DNA from: Cervus elaphus
Taxonomy: Eukaryota; Chordata; Mammalia; Artiodactyla; Cervidae
NCBI RefSeq assembly: GCF_910594005.1
Contig: NC_057829.1
Location: 59,565,001 to 59,629,000 of the forward strand
DNA length: 64,000 bases
Reading direction: 5' to 3'
Shown here: positions 12,746 to 25,519 of the stretch, piece by piece
How the letters are laid out: every line of letters starts with the position of its first letter
Position numbering within the stretch: position 1 is the first letter of the stretch
Notes under the pieces: generated by a model
What the model saw: the letters and a program-made list of their open reading frames with translations, nothing else
Databases searched by the model: none
Told to the model about the DNA's origin: nothing
Made by a program: the position numbers and the translations under genes

Positions 12746-14555
12746 CTTCAGTTCAGTTCAGTTCAGTTCAGTTCAGTCACTCAGTCGTGTCCAACTCTTT
12801 GGGACCCCATGGACTGCAGCACGACAGTCCTCCCTGACCATCACCAACTCCCGGAGTTTATCCAACGTCATGTCCGTTGAGTTGGTGATGCCATCCAATC
12901 ATCTCATCCTCTGCAGTCCCCTTCTCCTCCTGTCGTCAATCTTTCCCAGCATCAGGGTCTTTTCCAATGAATCAACTCTTGCCATCAGGTGGCGGAAGTA
13001 TTGGAGTTTCAGCTTCAGCATCAGTCCTTCCAATGAATATTCAGGACTGATCTCATTTAGGATGGACTGCTTGGATCTCCTTGCAGTCCAAGGGACTCTC
13101 AAGAATCTTCTCCAACACCACAGTTCAAAAGCATCAATTCTTCTATGCTCAGCATTCTTTATAGTTCAACTCTCACATCCATACATGACTACTGGAGAAA
13201 ACCATAGCCTTGACTAGACGGACCTTTGTTGGTAAAGCAATGTCTCTGTTTTTTAATATGATGTCTAGGTTGGTCATAACTTTCCTTCCAAGGAGTAAGC
13301 ATCTTTTAATTTCATGGCTGCAGTCACCATCTGCAGTGATTTTGGAGCACCCCAAAATAAAATCAGCCACTGTTCCCACTGTTTCCTCATCTATTTGCTG
13401 TGAAGTAATGGGACCAGATGTCATGATCTTAGTTTTCTGAATGTTGAGCTTTAAGCCAACTTTTTCACTCTCCTCTTTCACTTACGTCAAGAGGCTCTTT
13501 AGTTCTTCTTCACTTTCTTCCATAAAGGTAGTGTCATCTGCATATCTGAGGTTATTTATATTGCTCCCATCAATCTTGATTCCAGCACTGTGCTTCATCC
13601 AGCCCAGAGTTTCTCATGATGTACTCTGCATATAAGTTAAATAAGCAGGGTGACAATATACAGCCTTGATGTACTCCTTTTCCTATTTGGAACCAGTCTG
13701 TTGTTCCATGGCCAGTTCTAACTGATGCTTCCTGACCTGAATACAGGTTTCTCAAGAGGTAGGTCAGGTGGTCTGGTATTCCCATCTCTTTCAGAATTTT
13801 CCAGAGTTTATTCTGATCCACACAGTCGAAGGCTTTGGTGTAGTCAATAAAGCAGAAATAGATGTCTTTCTGGAACTTCTTGCTTTTTTGATGATCCAGC
13901 GGATGTTGGGAATTTGATCTCTGGTTCGTCTGCCTTTTCTAAAACCAGCTTGAACATCTGGAAGTTGACGGTTCACGTATTGCTGAAGCCTCGCTTGGAG
14001 AACTTGGAGCATTAATTTACTGATGTGTGAGAAGAGTGCAATTGTGTGGGAGTTTGAGCATTCTTTGGGATTGCCTTTCTTAGGGATTGTAATGAAAACG
14101 GACCTTTGCCACTCCTGTGGCCACTGCTGAGTTTTCCAAATTTGCTGGCATACTGACTGCAGCACTTTCACAGCATCATCTTTCAGGATTTGAAATAGCT
14201 CAACTGGAATTCCATCACCTCCACTAGCTTTGTCCGTCGTGATGCTTTCTAAGGCCCATTTGACTTCACATTCCAGGATATCTGGCTCTAGGTGAGTGAT
14301 CACACCATCGCAATTATTTGGGTCATAAAGATCTTTTTTGTACAGTTCTTCTGTGTATTCTTGCCACCTCTTCTTAATATCTTCTGCTTCTGTTAGATCC
14401 ATACCATTTCTGTCCTTTATTGAGCCCATCTTTTCATGAAATATTCCCTTAGTATCTCTAATTTTCTTAAAGAGATCTCTAGTCTTTCCCATTCTATTGC
14501 TTTCCCTTTTTTCTTTTTTCTTTCTTTCTTTCTTTTTTTTTTTTGCATTGTTCAC
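12746..14555 (-). mobile_element. BovB LINE, 5'-truncated, with RT region
   Basis: 1.8 kb antisense, from the Bov-tA-like 3' end (TTCAGTTCAGTTCAGTTCAG) back into the reverse transcriptase. Minus-strand frames 13791-14555, 13570-13821 and 13173-13481 give successive RT pieces in different frames, including DKASGGDGIPVELF, GKGVHQGCILSPCLFNLYAE and YADDTTFM (near 13536-13547). It is inactive because of frameshifts. Confidence 0.9.
13791..14555 (-). pseudogene. BovB reverse transcriptase fragment, 254 codons open
   Basis: The longest open frame of this BovB copy. It contains RT motif 1 and 2 sequence (ITIPKKGNPKECSN, QAGFRKGRRTRDQI) and then shifts frame into 13570-13821. It is a retroelement remnant, not a host gene. 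Confidence 0.85.
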
Positions 14556-14640
14556 TGTCTATTAGGTACTGTTAATTTGTTCTATTAATTTGTTTTGTTA
14601 ATTTTTTCTGTTACTTTGTCTCTTAGGTTCTGTTAATTTT

Positions 14641-17600
14641 TTTAATTTAAATTTATTTATTTTAATTGGAGGCTTATTACTTTAGAATATTGTATTGACC
14701 AGCAGTGGGATTGCTGGGTCATATGACAGTTCTATTTCCAGGTTTTAAAGCAATCTCCTCACTGTTTTCCATAGTGACTGTACTAGTTTGCAGTCCCACC
14801 AAGAGTGTAAGAGGGTTCCCTTTTCTCCACACCCTCTCCAGCATTTATTGCTTGTAGACTTTTGGATAGCAGCCATTCTGACTGGTGTGAAATGGTACCT
14901 CATTGTGGTTTTGATTTGCATTTCTCTGATAATGAGTGATGTTGAGCATCTTTTCATGTGTTTGTTAGCCATCTGTATGTCTTCTTTGGAGAAATGTCTG
15001 TTTAGTTCTTTGGCCCATTTTTTGATTGGGCCATTTATTTTTCTGGAATTGAGCTGCAGGAGTTGCTTGTATATTTTTGAGATTAATTCTTTATCCATTG
15101 TTTCGTTTGCTATTATTTTCTCCCATTCAGAAGGCTGTCTTTTCACTTTGCTTATAGTTTCCTTTGTTGTGCAGAAGCTTTAAGTTTAATTAGGTCCCAT
15201 TTGTTTATTTTTGCTTTTATTTATTTCCTATACACTGGGAGGTGGGTCATAGAGGATCTTGCTGTGATTTATGTCAGAGAGTGTTTTGCCTATGTTTTCC
15301 TCTAGGAGTTTTATAGTTTCTGGTCTTACGTTTAGATCTTTAATCCATTTTCAGTTTATTTGTGTATGGTGTTAGAAAGTGTTCTAGTTTCATACTTTTA
15401 CAAGTGGTTGACCAGTTTTTTTCAACACCACTTGTTAAAGAGTGTCTTTTCTCCATTGTATATTTCTGCCTCCTTTGTTGAAGATACAGTGTCCATAGGT
15501 GCATGATTTATCTCTGGGCTTTCTATTCTGTTCCACTGATCTATATTTCTGTCTTTGTGCCAGTACCATACTGTCTTGATGACTGTGGCTTTGTAGTAGA
15601 GACTGAAGTCAGGCAGGTTGATTCCTCCAGTTTCATTCTTCTTTCTCAAGATTGCTTTGGCTATTCAAGGTTTTCTGCATATCCATACAAATTGTGAAAT
15701 TATTTGTTCTAGTTCTGTGAAAAATACCTTTGGTACCTTTATAGGGATTGCATTGAATCTACAGATTGCTTTGGGTAGTATATTCATTTTCACTATATTG
15801 ATTCTTCCATTCCATGAACAAGTCTCCATCTATTTGTATTCCCTTTCATTTCTTTCATCAGTGTTTTATAGTTTTCTATATATAGGTCTTTTGTTTCTTT
15901 AGGTAAATATATTCCTAAATATTTATTCTTTTTGTTGCAATGGTGAATGGAATTGTTTCCTCAATTTCTCTTTCTGTTTTCTCATTGTTAGTGTATAGGA
16001 ATGCAAGGGATTTCTGTGTGTTAATTTTATATCCTGCAACTTTACTATATTCATTGACTAGCTTTAGTAATTTTCTGGTGGAATCTTTGGGGTTTTCTAT
16101 GTAGAGGATCATGTCATCTGCAAACAGTGAGCGTTTTACTTCTTCTTTTCCTATCTGGATTCCTTTTATTTCTTTTTCTGCTCTGATTGCTGTGACCAAA
16201 ACTTCCAAAACTATGTTGAATAGTAGTGGTGAGAGGAGGCACCCTTGTCTTGTTCCTGACTTTAGTGGAAGTGCTTTCAATTTTTCACCATTGAGGAAAA
16301 TGTTTGCTGTGCCTTTGTCATATATAGCTTTTATTCTGTTGAGGTATGTTCCTTCTATTCCTGCTTTCTGGAGAGTTTTTATCATAAATGGCTGTTGAAT
16401 TTTGTCAGAGGCTTTCTCTGCATCTATTGATATAATCATATGGTTCTTATCTTTCAGTTTGTTAATATGGTGTATTATGTTGATTGATTTGCAGATATTG
16501 AAGAATCTTTGCATCCCTGGGATAAACCCCACTTGGTCATGGTGTATGATCTTTTTAACATGTTGTTGGATTCTGTTTGCTAGAATTTTGTTAAGGATTT
16601 TTGCATCTATGTTCATCAGTGATATTGGCCTGTAGTTTGCTTTTTTTGTGGCATCTTTGTCAGGATTTGGTATTAGGGTGATGGTGGCCTCATAGAATGA
16701 GTTTGTAAGTTTACCTTCCTCTGCAATTTTCTGGAAGAGTTTGAGTAAGATAGGTGTTAGCTCTTCTCTAAATTTTGGTAGCACTCAGCTGTGGAGCCAT
16801 CTGGTCCTGGGCTTTTGTTTGCTGGAAGATTTCTTATAACAGTTTCAATTTCCATGCTTATGATGGGTCTGTTAAGATGTTTTATTTCTTCCTGGTTCAG
16901 TTTTGGAAAGTTGTACTTTCCTAAGAATTTGTCCACTTCTTCCAAGTTGTCCATTTTGTTTGCACATAGTTGCTGATAGTAGTCTCTAATGATCCTTTGT
17001 ATTTCTGTGTTAATGTTGTGATTTCTCCATTTTCATTTCTAATTTTGTTGATTTGGTTCTTCTCCCTTTGTTTCTTGATGAGTCTGTCTAATGGTTTGTC
17101 AATAGCTGCTTTTAGCTTTGTTGACTTTTCCTATGGTCTCTTTTGTTTCTTTTGCATTTATTTCTGCCTTAACTTTTAAGATTTCTTTCCTTCTACTAAC
17201 CCTGAGGTTCTTCATTTCTTCCTTTTCTAGTTGCTTTAGGTGTAGAATTAGGTTATTTATTTGACTTTTTTCTTGTTTCTTGAGGTAAGCCTGTATTGCT
17301 CTGAAGCTTCCCCTTAGTACTGCATTTACAGTGTCCCATAGGTTTTGGGTTGTTGTGTTTTCATTTTCACTTGTTATTATGCATATTTTCATTTATATTT
17401 TTATTTCTTCTGTGATTTGTTGGTTATTCAGCAGTTTGTAGTTCAGCCTCCATATATTGTAATTTTTAATAGTTCTCTTTTAATTGACATCTAATCTTAC
17501 TGCATTGTGGTCAGAAAAGATGCTTGAAATGATTTCAATTTTTTTGAATTTACCAAGGATAGATTTATGGCCCAGGATGTGATCTATCCTGGAGAAGGTT

Positions 17601-18093
17601 CTATGTGCACCTGAGAAAAAGGTGAAATTCATTGTTTTGAGGTGAAATGTCCTATAGATATCAATTAGGTCTAACTGGTCTATTGTATCATTTAAAGTTT
17701 GTGTTTTCTTGTTAATTTTCTGTTTAGTTCTATCCATAGGTGTGAGTGGGGTATTAAAGTCTCCCACTATTGTTGTTTTATTATGTTAATAAATTATGTT
17801 TATGTTAATTTTCCCATTCATACTTGTTAGCATTTGCCTTACATATTGCAGTGCTCCTATGTTGGGTACATATATATATTTATAATTGTTATATCTTTTT
17901 CTTGGATTGATCCTTTGATCATTATGTAGTTCTCTTCTTTGTCTCTTTTCATGGCCTTTATCTCAAAGTCTATCCTATCTAATATGAGTATTGCCACTCC
18001 TGTTTTCTTTTGGTCTCTATTTGCGTGGAATCTTTTTTCCAGCCCTTCACTTTCAGTCTGTATGTGTCTCTTGTTTTGAGGTGGGTCTCTTGT
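14641..18093 (-). mobile_element. L1-BT, 5'-truncated and internally deleted
   Basis: Begins with the L1 3' terminus (TTAATTGGAGGCTTATTACT), then jumps at about 14698 from the tail to sequence some 550 bp further into the element, compared with the copy at 4085. It ends inside the endonuclease region (GGTGGGTCTCTTGT), where it abuts BovB sequence. A 289-codon minus-strand frame (15915-16784) covers the RT with FADDMILYIENP. Confidence 0.9.
15915..16784 (-). pseudogene. L1 ORF2 reverse transcriptase fragment, 289 codons
   Basis: Longest open frame in the window. It carries TLIPNPDKDATKKANYRPIS, QGCLLSPLLFN and SLFADDMILYIENP, all L1 RT motifs. It is closed off by frameshifts on both sides. 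Confidence 0.9.
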
Positions 18094-18548
18094 CAGTTCA
18101 GTTCAGTTCAGTAGCTCAGTCGTGTCAGACTCTTTGCGACCCCATGAATCGCAGCACACCAGGCCTCCCTGTCCATCACCACCTCCTGGAGTTTACTCAA
18201 ACTCATGTCCATTGAGTCTGTGATGCCATCCAGCCATCTCATCCTATGTCGTCCCCTTCTCCTCCTGCCCCCAGTCCCTCCCAGCATCAGGGTCTTTGCC
18301 AATGAGTCAACTCTTCGCATGAGGTGGCCAAAGTACTGGAGTTTCAGCTGCAGCATCAGTCCTTCCAATGAACACCCAGGACTGACCTCCTTTAAGATGG
18401 ACTGGTTGGATCTCCTTGCAGTCCAAGGGACTCTCAAGAGTCTTCTCCAACACCACAGTTCAACAGCATCAATTTTTTGGCACTCAGCTTTCTTCACAGT
18501 CCAACTCTCACATCCATACATGGCCACTGGAAAAACCATAGCTGTCCA
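18094..18548 (-). mobile_element. BovB 3' end fragment
   Basis: Antisense, from TCAGTTCAGTTCAGTTCAGT to CCACTGGAAAAACCATAGCTG. It directly abuts the truncated 5' end of the L1 at 14641-18093. Confidence 0.88.
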
Positions 18549-19282
18549 AGAAAATACCAAATATGATGCATAATCATAATTGCCTTACCAGGGAGGATTG
18601 TTTATTTAGTCAAAATGATGTTAAAATGAATATTATAACAGCCAAATTTGTGGTGTAAATATATTGGGGAAATGGACTAAGGGGATTTGTGTGTGAATGT
18701 GTGCGTGATTTTGTATGAGGGGGGATGCAGATGTAAATTTTTATCTTTCATACCAGGACATCACATATTGTTTAAAAATCTGTAAGTAAGAAACAGAAAC
18801 GGAAAGTCATTATTCAGAAGTAGGACAAGAATTTCAGAAGAAATTGCTAGAGCTTTGAAAGTGTGTCATTTGGCAATTGGAGAATGAAGAGTAGCTTTAC
18901 AAATTGCACACACATTTCACAAATACAATAAAACACATATATTATAATTTAACTTTACAACCCACACTCTTATGTATTATGACAAGTACTTTTATTTCAG
19001 TAGTAAAATAGTTTCCAAAAAGAAAAGGAGCTAAGTTTCTTACAGGCAAAAGTTTTTAAAAATGTGTATAGTATTCTTCTACCCACTCACCGTTTTCCCA
19101 GCGAATGTTACAAAGAATTGTCAAATACCTTATTAAACATATAATATACCATCGTTATCATAATGCCTAATGATCCTGCATTAAAACATAATTCAAAAAA
19201 AGTACTATTACCATAATTACAATGAAATAGTTTTCCTTATCATTTCAATCTCAGTTGTTACTGTACTATAATTACAACCCAA
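18549..19282. other. Remnant of CYP2C pseudogene intron 6
   Basis: 18660-19000 aligns with 54820-55110 of the intact gene (shared GTGATTTTGTATGAGG). No exon 6 sequence (GCTGGGACAGAGAC block) is visible here or to the left. Confidence 0.7.
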
Positions 19283-19580
19283 TAGCTCAGTTGAAAAATA
19301 AAATCCGCCTGTAATTCAGGAGACCCCAGTTCAATTCCTGGGTTGGGAAGATCTGCTCCAGAAGGGATAGGCTACCCACTCCAGTGTTCATGGGCTTCCC
19401 TTGTGGCTCAGCAGGTAAAGAATCCGCCTGCAATGTGGGAGACCTGGGTTCGATCCCTGGGTTAGGAAGATCCCCTGAAGAAGGAAAAGGCTTCCACTCC
19501 AGTATTCTGGCCTGGAGAATTGCATGAACTAAATAGTCCTTGGGGTCCCAAACAGTTGGACATGACTGAGTGACTTTCAC
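19283..19580 (+). mobile_element. Bov-tA SINE, dimeric
   Basis: A partial unit (AATAAAATCCGCCTGTAATT...) is followed by a fuller one starting GGGCTTCCCTTGTGGCTCAG and ending GACATGACTGAGTGAC. A TG dinucleotide repeat follows at 19597-19624. Confidence 0.85.
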
Positions 19581-19589
19581 TATCACTAC

Positions 19590-19596
<7 letters not shown>

Positions 19597-19624
<28 letters not shown>
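19597..19624. repeat. TG microsatellite
   Basis: Uninterrupted TG dinucleotides at the tail of the preceding SINE. Confidence 0.9.
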
Positions 19625-19742
19625 AATTTTGATACAAAATCAATATTAGATTTCCGTTTTCTTTTTGCAAGGACTATAGTTTCTTGTGTTTATGTTCTGT
19701 TTATATTTTGAAACATTTCGTCATTTCTGTATTTATTACTAT

Positions 19743-19949
19743 GTATTCCACGCTTAGTCGCTCAGTCATGTCTGACTCTTTGCAACCCCGTGGACTGTAG
19801 ACGACCAGGCTCCTCTGTCCATGAGGATTCTCCAGGTGATAATACTGGAGTGGGTTGCCATTCCTTTCTCCTGGGGATCCTTCCCAACCCAGGGATGGAA
19901 CCCAGGTCTCCTGCATTGCAGGTGGATTCTGTACCGTCTGAGCCACCAA
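19743..19949 (-). mobile_element. Bov-tA SINE
   Basis: Antisense copy from CGCTTAGTCGCTCAGTCATG to CCGTCTGAGCCACC, in pseudogene intron 6. Confidence 0.9.
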
Positions 19950-20172
19950 TATAGAGATATTTATTGATATATCCTAAGCCTAGCTTGTAGGAGACTTACC
20001 CTGTCTCTATATTATAGCCTTTTTCTCTATATACTTAGGTGCATTCCTAGGCATATAATTGATGTTTAAAATGATATTGGGACTTCTTCATAATGCCTAT
20101 TTATCTCTGAATTTGTATGGAAATGTGGTGTGTCTTTTTCTTTATCCATCAGTCTGAATTGTCTCTTATCAG

Positions 20173-20359
20173 CTAAGGTCCAGGAAGAGACTGACTGTAT
20201 GACTGGCAGACACTGGAGCCTCTGCATGCAAACAAGGGCTACATACCCTACACGAATGCTGTGATCCACAAGATCCAGAGATACGTTGACCTGACTCCCA
20301 TCAGTCTGCCCCATGCGGTGACCCATGACATTAACGTCAGAAACTACCTCATCCCCAAG
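20173..20359 (+). pseudogene. CYP2C pseudogene exon 7 with one-base deletion
   Basis: 187 bp against 188 in the intact gene. Acceptor TTATCAG and donor GTAAGA are both conserved. The frame is lost where ATGCAGAAC has become ATGCAAAC (about 20228), and an in-frame TGA then follows at the GCTGTGATC block. Beyond the deletion, the other frame still reads the K-helix region, with a Lys in place of the Glu of ExxR (CACAAGATCCAGAGA). Confidence 0.93.
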
Positions 20360-22352
20360 GTAAGATTAATTTCTCTTATACTGACCTCAGTGGTGAAATT
20401 CTCCTTTTAAGTATGGGTGCAATTTTCTATGACTACAATATGAGAGAAGTTTAAAAAAAAAAAAACACCCATATTTGTGGCAGCTTAATGGGTTCTGTGT
20501 TATTTTTAGTTTAGTCTATAAAATTTTAGAACAGGTTTTGATGGCTGGTGGTATAAATATTCCAAATTTATTCTGCTTCTTTAATCTTGTTTGGCTAATC
20601 TTAGCTGTTGACATTTCCAAATGAATGTTAGTATCAGTTTGTAATTTATCATAACACTCTGCTGGGATTTTTAATCAGAGTGACAGAAGATGAAATTGGA
20701 AAGATTTATAACATGCTGAATCTTTCAACTAATGGATTTGATAAATGTCCCCAATTTTGAAGGGGTTTTCTTTAATTTTTTCAGTAATGGTTTTCTTTTG
20801 GTGATTTGACTTGCAAATCTTACATTTATTTTTAATTGCTACCTGTTATTGTTGCTATAAATTTTTTAAAAGGCCTCTTCCAGTCTTTTATCTAAAATCT
20901 GAAAATATAATAAATGTTATGATTTTGATGACCTTATCTGTAGCAACCTTGCTAAATTTAATATGATTGCCAAAATTTCTCTCTAGATTAATCGCAATCT
21001 CTCTATACATTGTCCTGCTTTGTGGATTAATACCTTTGTTTTGTCCTTGTTTCATTTCTGATCTGCAGTAGAGCAGAGGTTAACATCTCACTACTGAGAA
21101 TGATTTTTATATACATTTTGTTATAAATTTAAAAATCAGATTAGGGAAACTTACCTACTCATTTTTAATGCTTTCTTTTAGTCATGAACATGTATGTAGT
21201 TTTTTCACTTGACAATTTTATCTACTGGTATGTTTGAAGATATTGGCCTCATATTCCCACTAAATACACATAAGTATATACAGCTGGATTCGATATGCCA
21301 CATAGGTTCAGTACTTCTCTGTTTACAGTCATTAGAAATTTTGGTTCTACAATTTTTCTTCCTCAAAATTTTCTTGTCATATTTCTGTTATCAAGGTAAT
21401 TCTGGTATCATAAAATTAGATGAGAAATATTCCATAATATGAGTGTATTTTTATTGTCTTCCCCTCTTCTACTTATGGTCAATTAGTTGTGTCTTCAAAA
21501 TGCTTTGTTACTTTTGGTTAAATATCCATTATTATAAACAAAAAAATGCATGGTTTTGGATGGTATTTATTTTCTTCCAGAAAGGGTTCATCCCTCTTCT
21601 CCGTGGCAGACAGAATGATACAACCTCTCCCATTTTGAGTAAAATTTGGACATTGACACACACTAAAATTAACTTTAGGTGTCAGCTTACTTCTCTGAGA
21701 TTCTCCCAAGTATGGAATATTGAGATGGATTTTTGCCTTAGCAGATTTCTAATGCTTTCTAACATACAATTTCTGTATACATTCAGACTTTCTAGTTGGT
21801 GTGCTGAAAACTACTCTATTCCACTTGAAGCCAAGACATGCTGGTATTCATATTAGAAAAGATCATAACCAAAATTTATATTTTGTTGTAAGTAATAAGA
21901 TTGGTAAGGCTTCAGGTACTAATGCCAGTTTTTGGAGAAGACAGACTTGCTGACTTTACCAAGAGGTTATGGGACTTGTCTCAGTGATCACCAGTTTTGC
22001 ACAAGGGTTAGGACTTCAGATCAACTACTTTTTCACCAAAGGATATAATAAGAAAAGACTTTTTAAAAAATATTGAGTTTAAGGTAATAAATAGTCAAAT
22101 TTGGTTTTTCTTTTATTTCCAAGTAAATGGGAAACAATACACTAGAAATCAGAATGGAATGACTCATCTTTCACATCTACTGTAATAGGGAATAACCAAT
22201 ATATTGTCATATGTATATTCCCAAGTGTACATTGAAAATGACCATTCCCTTCTGTATGGCCATCTCAGAATATTGGCAGGCTGATTTTACTTTTTTACCA
22301 ATCAGATAAGTGATTTCTTTTATCCAAGGCTGGAGCCACTGAGATAATTGTC

Positions 22353-22690
22353 TAAGACAGGAGTTGGTAAACTTTTTCTCAAGTATGCCAAAGTGTAAAT
22401 ATTTCAGACTTTGGGGTCTTTCACTATCTGATTCCAGTATTCACTTCTGCAGCTGCAGCACGGAAGCAGTCATAGACATATTGAAACAAATGTGAATGGC
22501 TGTATTCCAGTCTTTATGGAAACTCAATTTGAGATTTTATATAATGTTCATGTGTATCAAAATGTTTTTCTTCATTGATGTTTTTCAACTTAAAATATAC
22601 AGCTCATTGTACAAAAACAGATGGTAGGCTATATTTGCACGTGGGTTGTCGGCATCTAAGATTGTCTATGTCTAATAGAACACTTTGCAG
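22353..22690 (+). mobile_element. Probable nonautonomous hAT-type DNA transposon
   Basis: AGTTGGTAAACTTTTTCTCA, AAGCAGTCATAGACATATTG and GTACAAAAACAGATGGTAGG recall a common mammalian hAT (Charlie-like) element. Family assignment is from memory. Confidence 0.5.
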
Positions 22691-22723
22691 TGCTATGAGA
22701 TTGGTTTGTAATAGTTTTGTTTG

Positions 22724-22751
22724 GGTTTTTTGTTTGTTTGTTTGTTTGTTT
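22724..22751. repeat. TTTG tetranucleotide repeat
   Basis: About six TTTG units. Confidence 0.85.
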
Positions 22752-22848
22752 CTCTAAAGAACATTTCCTAGCACAGGGTCCCAAAGATTTACTCTTAACT
22801 ATTGCTAAACTTTATAATCTTAGTTTATACATTTAGATTATTGATTCA

Positions 22849-22902
22849 GGGCTTCCCAGGTGGTGCTAGTGGTAAAGAACCTGCCTGCCAATGCAGGAGA
22901 CA
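22849..22902 (+). mobile_element. 54-bp 3'-truncated Bov-tA with perfect target-site duplication
   Basis: Only the first 54 bases of Bov-tA (GGGCTTCCCAGGTGGTGCTA to GCAGGAGACA). It is bounded by TAGATTATTGATTCA at 22834-22848 and 22903-22917. Confidence 0.88.
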
Positions 22903-23037
22903 TAGATTATTGATTCATTCAGTTAATTTTTATTCATGATGGGAAATAATGATTATGTTTCCCTTTTTATGAACATGAATCTCATCCAATTTCTGGAGCA
23001 ACATTTGAAGAGAGTATATTGGTTTTTGTATCTTTTT

Positions 23038-23392
23038 AAAAGTTTTTTATTCATTTATTTATGTATCACTGTGCTGGGTCTTTGTTGCCACAAGGATTTT
23101 TCTCTAGTTGCAGCCAGCGGGGGCTACTGTCTAGTTACTGTGTGTGGGCTTTTCATTACAGTGGCTTTTCTTGTTGCAGAGCATTGGCTCTAAGGCGCAT
23201 GGACTTGAGTACTTGTGTTAAGTGGGTTCAGTAGCTGTCACTCCTGGGCTCTAGAGCACAAGCTCAGTAGTTGCAACACATGGACTTAGTTGCTCCACAG
23301 CACAAAGGATCTTTCTGGATCAGGGGTCTATCCCGTTGGTGTCTCCTGCATGTGCAGTGGATTTTTACCACTGAGCCACCAGAGAAGCCTCT
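23038..23392 (-). mobile_element. CHR-2-type SINE
   Basis: Antisense: GCTGGGTCTTTGTTGCCACA, TAGTTGCTCCACAGCAC, ACCACTGAGCCACCAGAGAA. Confidence 0.8.
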
Positions 23393-25378
23393 TTTTTTGT
23401 ACCTTTGAACTTGCATAAAAATATACAAAGGAATAATAAAAGAGTTGCAGACCTTTTGTATAATAAAATTAGGGGATGGAAGCCTTCCCCAAGTTTGCAT
23501 TATTTTTAAAACATGAAAAACTTGTTTTATGTATATGTAATACATGAATTTGTGTGTATATCTGCTTTGCAATGTCGGTGGAAATCATCAATAAGCAATC
23601 TCTAATAGGAAAAGAAAAGATTTTTGAGTCAAACTGAGGGCTATAAACCAGAAGGCAACCTCAGATAACTCTGAAGAACTGCTCTGTATTTTCCACACAG
23701 TTTTATACCTTGTCAAAACGAAGAACATCAAGAAGTCAGGGATAGATTCTTTTGAGGTTTAAAACAACACCAATAAAAGATCAGCATGGACACAGAGAGT
23801 TAGTATGTCTTTGGCGGCTGGGAGGGAAGTCTTATCATTGGAGTTCCGGCATTGGTGTCCCGGGAACAGGACATTTAATCTTTATATTTAGTATGGACAT
23901 TTCTGGTCAGTGCATCTTTTTCTTCAATGATTAAACAAATGTACAGTGTGTTTGATAGCCTACAAACTGTTTTTATTTTAGTTAATATAATATTCAAGTT
24001 AAATTATGTATAAGCCAGAATGACTTCCCCATACCTCAATATGTGAAAATTTCTTCCATTAGTATCCATTTAACAATCTGTTCATTTACACATCATTACC
24101 TCCCTACTTCAGTATGTATTCCTCAAAAATTTTTATATACAGAGCAGGAATAGCATATATACAGAAGAGTTGTCATTGATTCAACAATATTATCTAATAT
24201 ATAAGTTATATGCAAAATTTCCCAGTTTTCCTCAAATAACAATTTTTCTTTTTTAAAAAGATTTTCTTTATTGATTTTTTGGGGGGAATAACCTTTACAG
24301 CTTTTCTTTTTTTTTCATTGCAAATCAATATCCAGCCAGGAGCAAGCCTAACATTTGGTTATCTTTCCCTGTTTTCTCATGTTATCAGTTCTCTTTGCCT
24401 TGTTTGTTTTCTTTTAGTACATTTAACTTTGTGAAGAGTTCAGTTTAGCAGTCATGTAAAATTTTCCTCAGACTGGTTTTATGTGATTGTTTTCTGGACA
24501 CAGATTCCAGTTATGACTTGGTAAGAGAATTACATGGGTGCTTTGTGTGTCCCGCTGAAATTCATTAGGGAGGTGGAGCACGTCGTGTCACTTATCCCAT
24601 TGTTGGTTATGCAATGTTGTCCACATGATAAAGTGGTATCTGCCAGATTTCTCTACGGCAGAAGTGTTTTTTATATTCAATTAACTGAATGTTTCTTTCT
24701 GGCTTTCTGAATATGATGCTTCTTATTCATTTACCTAGCAGTTTTTAGCATTAATAGATACAATTTGCTTCAATTAATGATCCTAAGCTGAATTGTTTTA
24801 AAATAATTTTTCAAATTTTGTCATCCTTCCTGAATTTCAAAGCTAGGATTAATCTGCAATAAAGTCTACTCTATATTTTTAAAATTAAGACAAATAGTTT
24901 GTGTGGCAGTGGTAAACACTAATATTTATTACTGTGCTCAGTGTTGTTAAAACAAAAGAGGTTATAACTCCAGATATTTCAAATTAACAATAATGACTTG
25001 TTTTAAATCATAAACCACATATGAGATTAAGTCATAAACCTCATATGAGATGAGTGAAAATTGGCATAATAAAATAAAGCAGCTGGTGGGGACTTATACC
25101 AGTATGATAAGCAGATTGGATTAATAAGGTCTGACACCCTAGGGCCCAGGTACTGAGTATTTCAGATGCTGTCGAAGTTCACATTTGCAACATCACTGTC
25201 ACTTGTCTTAAACTTATCCTTGTTTGTTACCTGTTTCTGCTGCCTCAAAATGCCACTGCTCTTCTCTGGACCTAAGATCATTCATCTATATCATAAGACT
25301 GGAGTAAATGATTTGCAACCTTTCTTCCAGCTCCATGACTTCTTCATAGTTCAGTTTGTCTTCATCTGTTCTTTCCAG

Positions 25379-25519
25379 GGTACAGATGTATTAACATCCC
25401 TGACTTCTGTGCTACATGATGACAAAGAATCACCAACTCAGAAGTGTTTGAACCTGACCACTTCCTGGATGAGAGTAGAAACTTTAAGAAGACTGACTAC
25501 TTCATGGCTTTCTCAGCAG
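25379..25519 (+). pseudogene. CYP2C pseudogene exon 8 with one-base deletion
   Basis: 141 bp against 142. Acceptor CTTTCCAG and donor GTAACT are kept. It reads GTDVLTSLTSVLHDDKE, then loses one base (GAATCACCAAC against GAATTTCCCAAC), near 25430. Downstream the shifted frame would read FEPDHFLDESRNFKKTDYFM up to FSAG. Confidence 0.93.

Larger units (their letters stand above)
20360..25378 (+). other. Pseudogene intron 7
   Basis: Homologous to intron 7 of the intact gene in two parts: 20360-21140 with 55656-56410, and 23950-25378 with 56645-58973. The stretch 21150-23940 has no counterpart, so it was lost from the intact gene or gained here. 20750-21140 resembles old antisense L1. No other gene is seen. 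Confidence 0.7.

Noticed and set aside
12746..13120. Repeated TTCAG units as a possible array or regulatory cluster
   Set aside because: This is the normal short-repeat 3' end of BovB and Bov-tA.
15915..16784. 289-codon frame as a possible host gene
   Set aside because: It carries L1 reverse transcriptase motifs and is bounded by frameshifts in a truncated L1.
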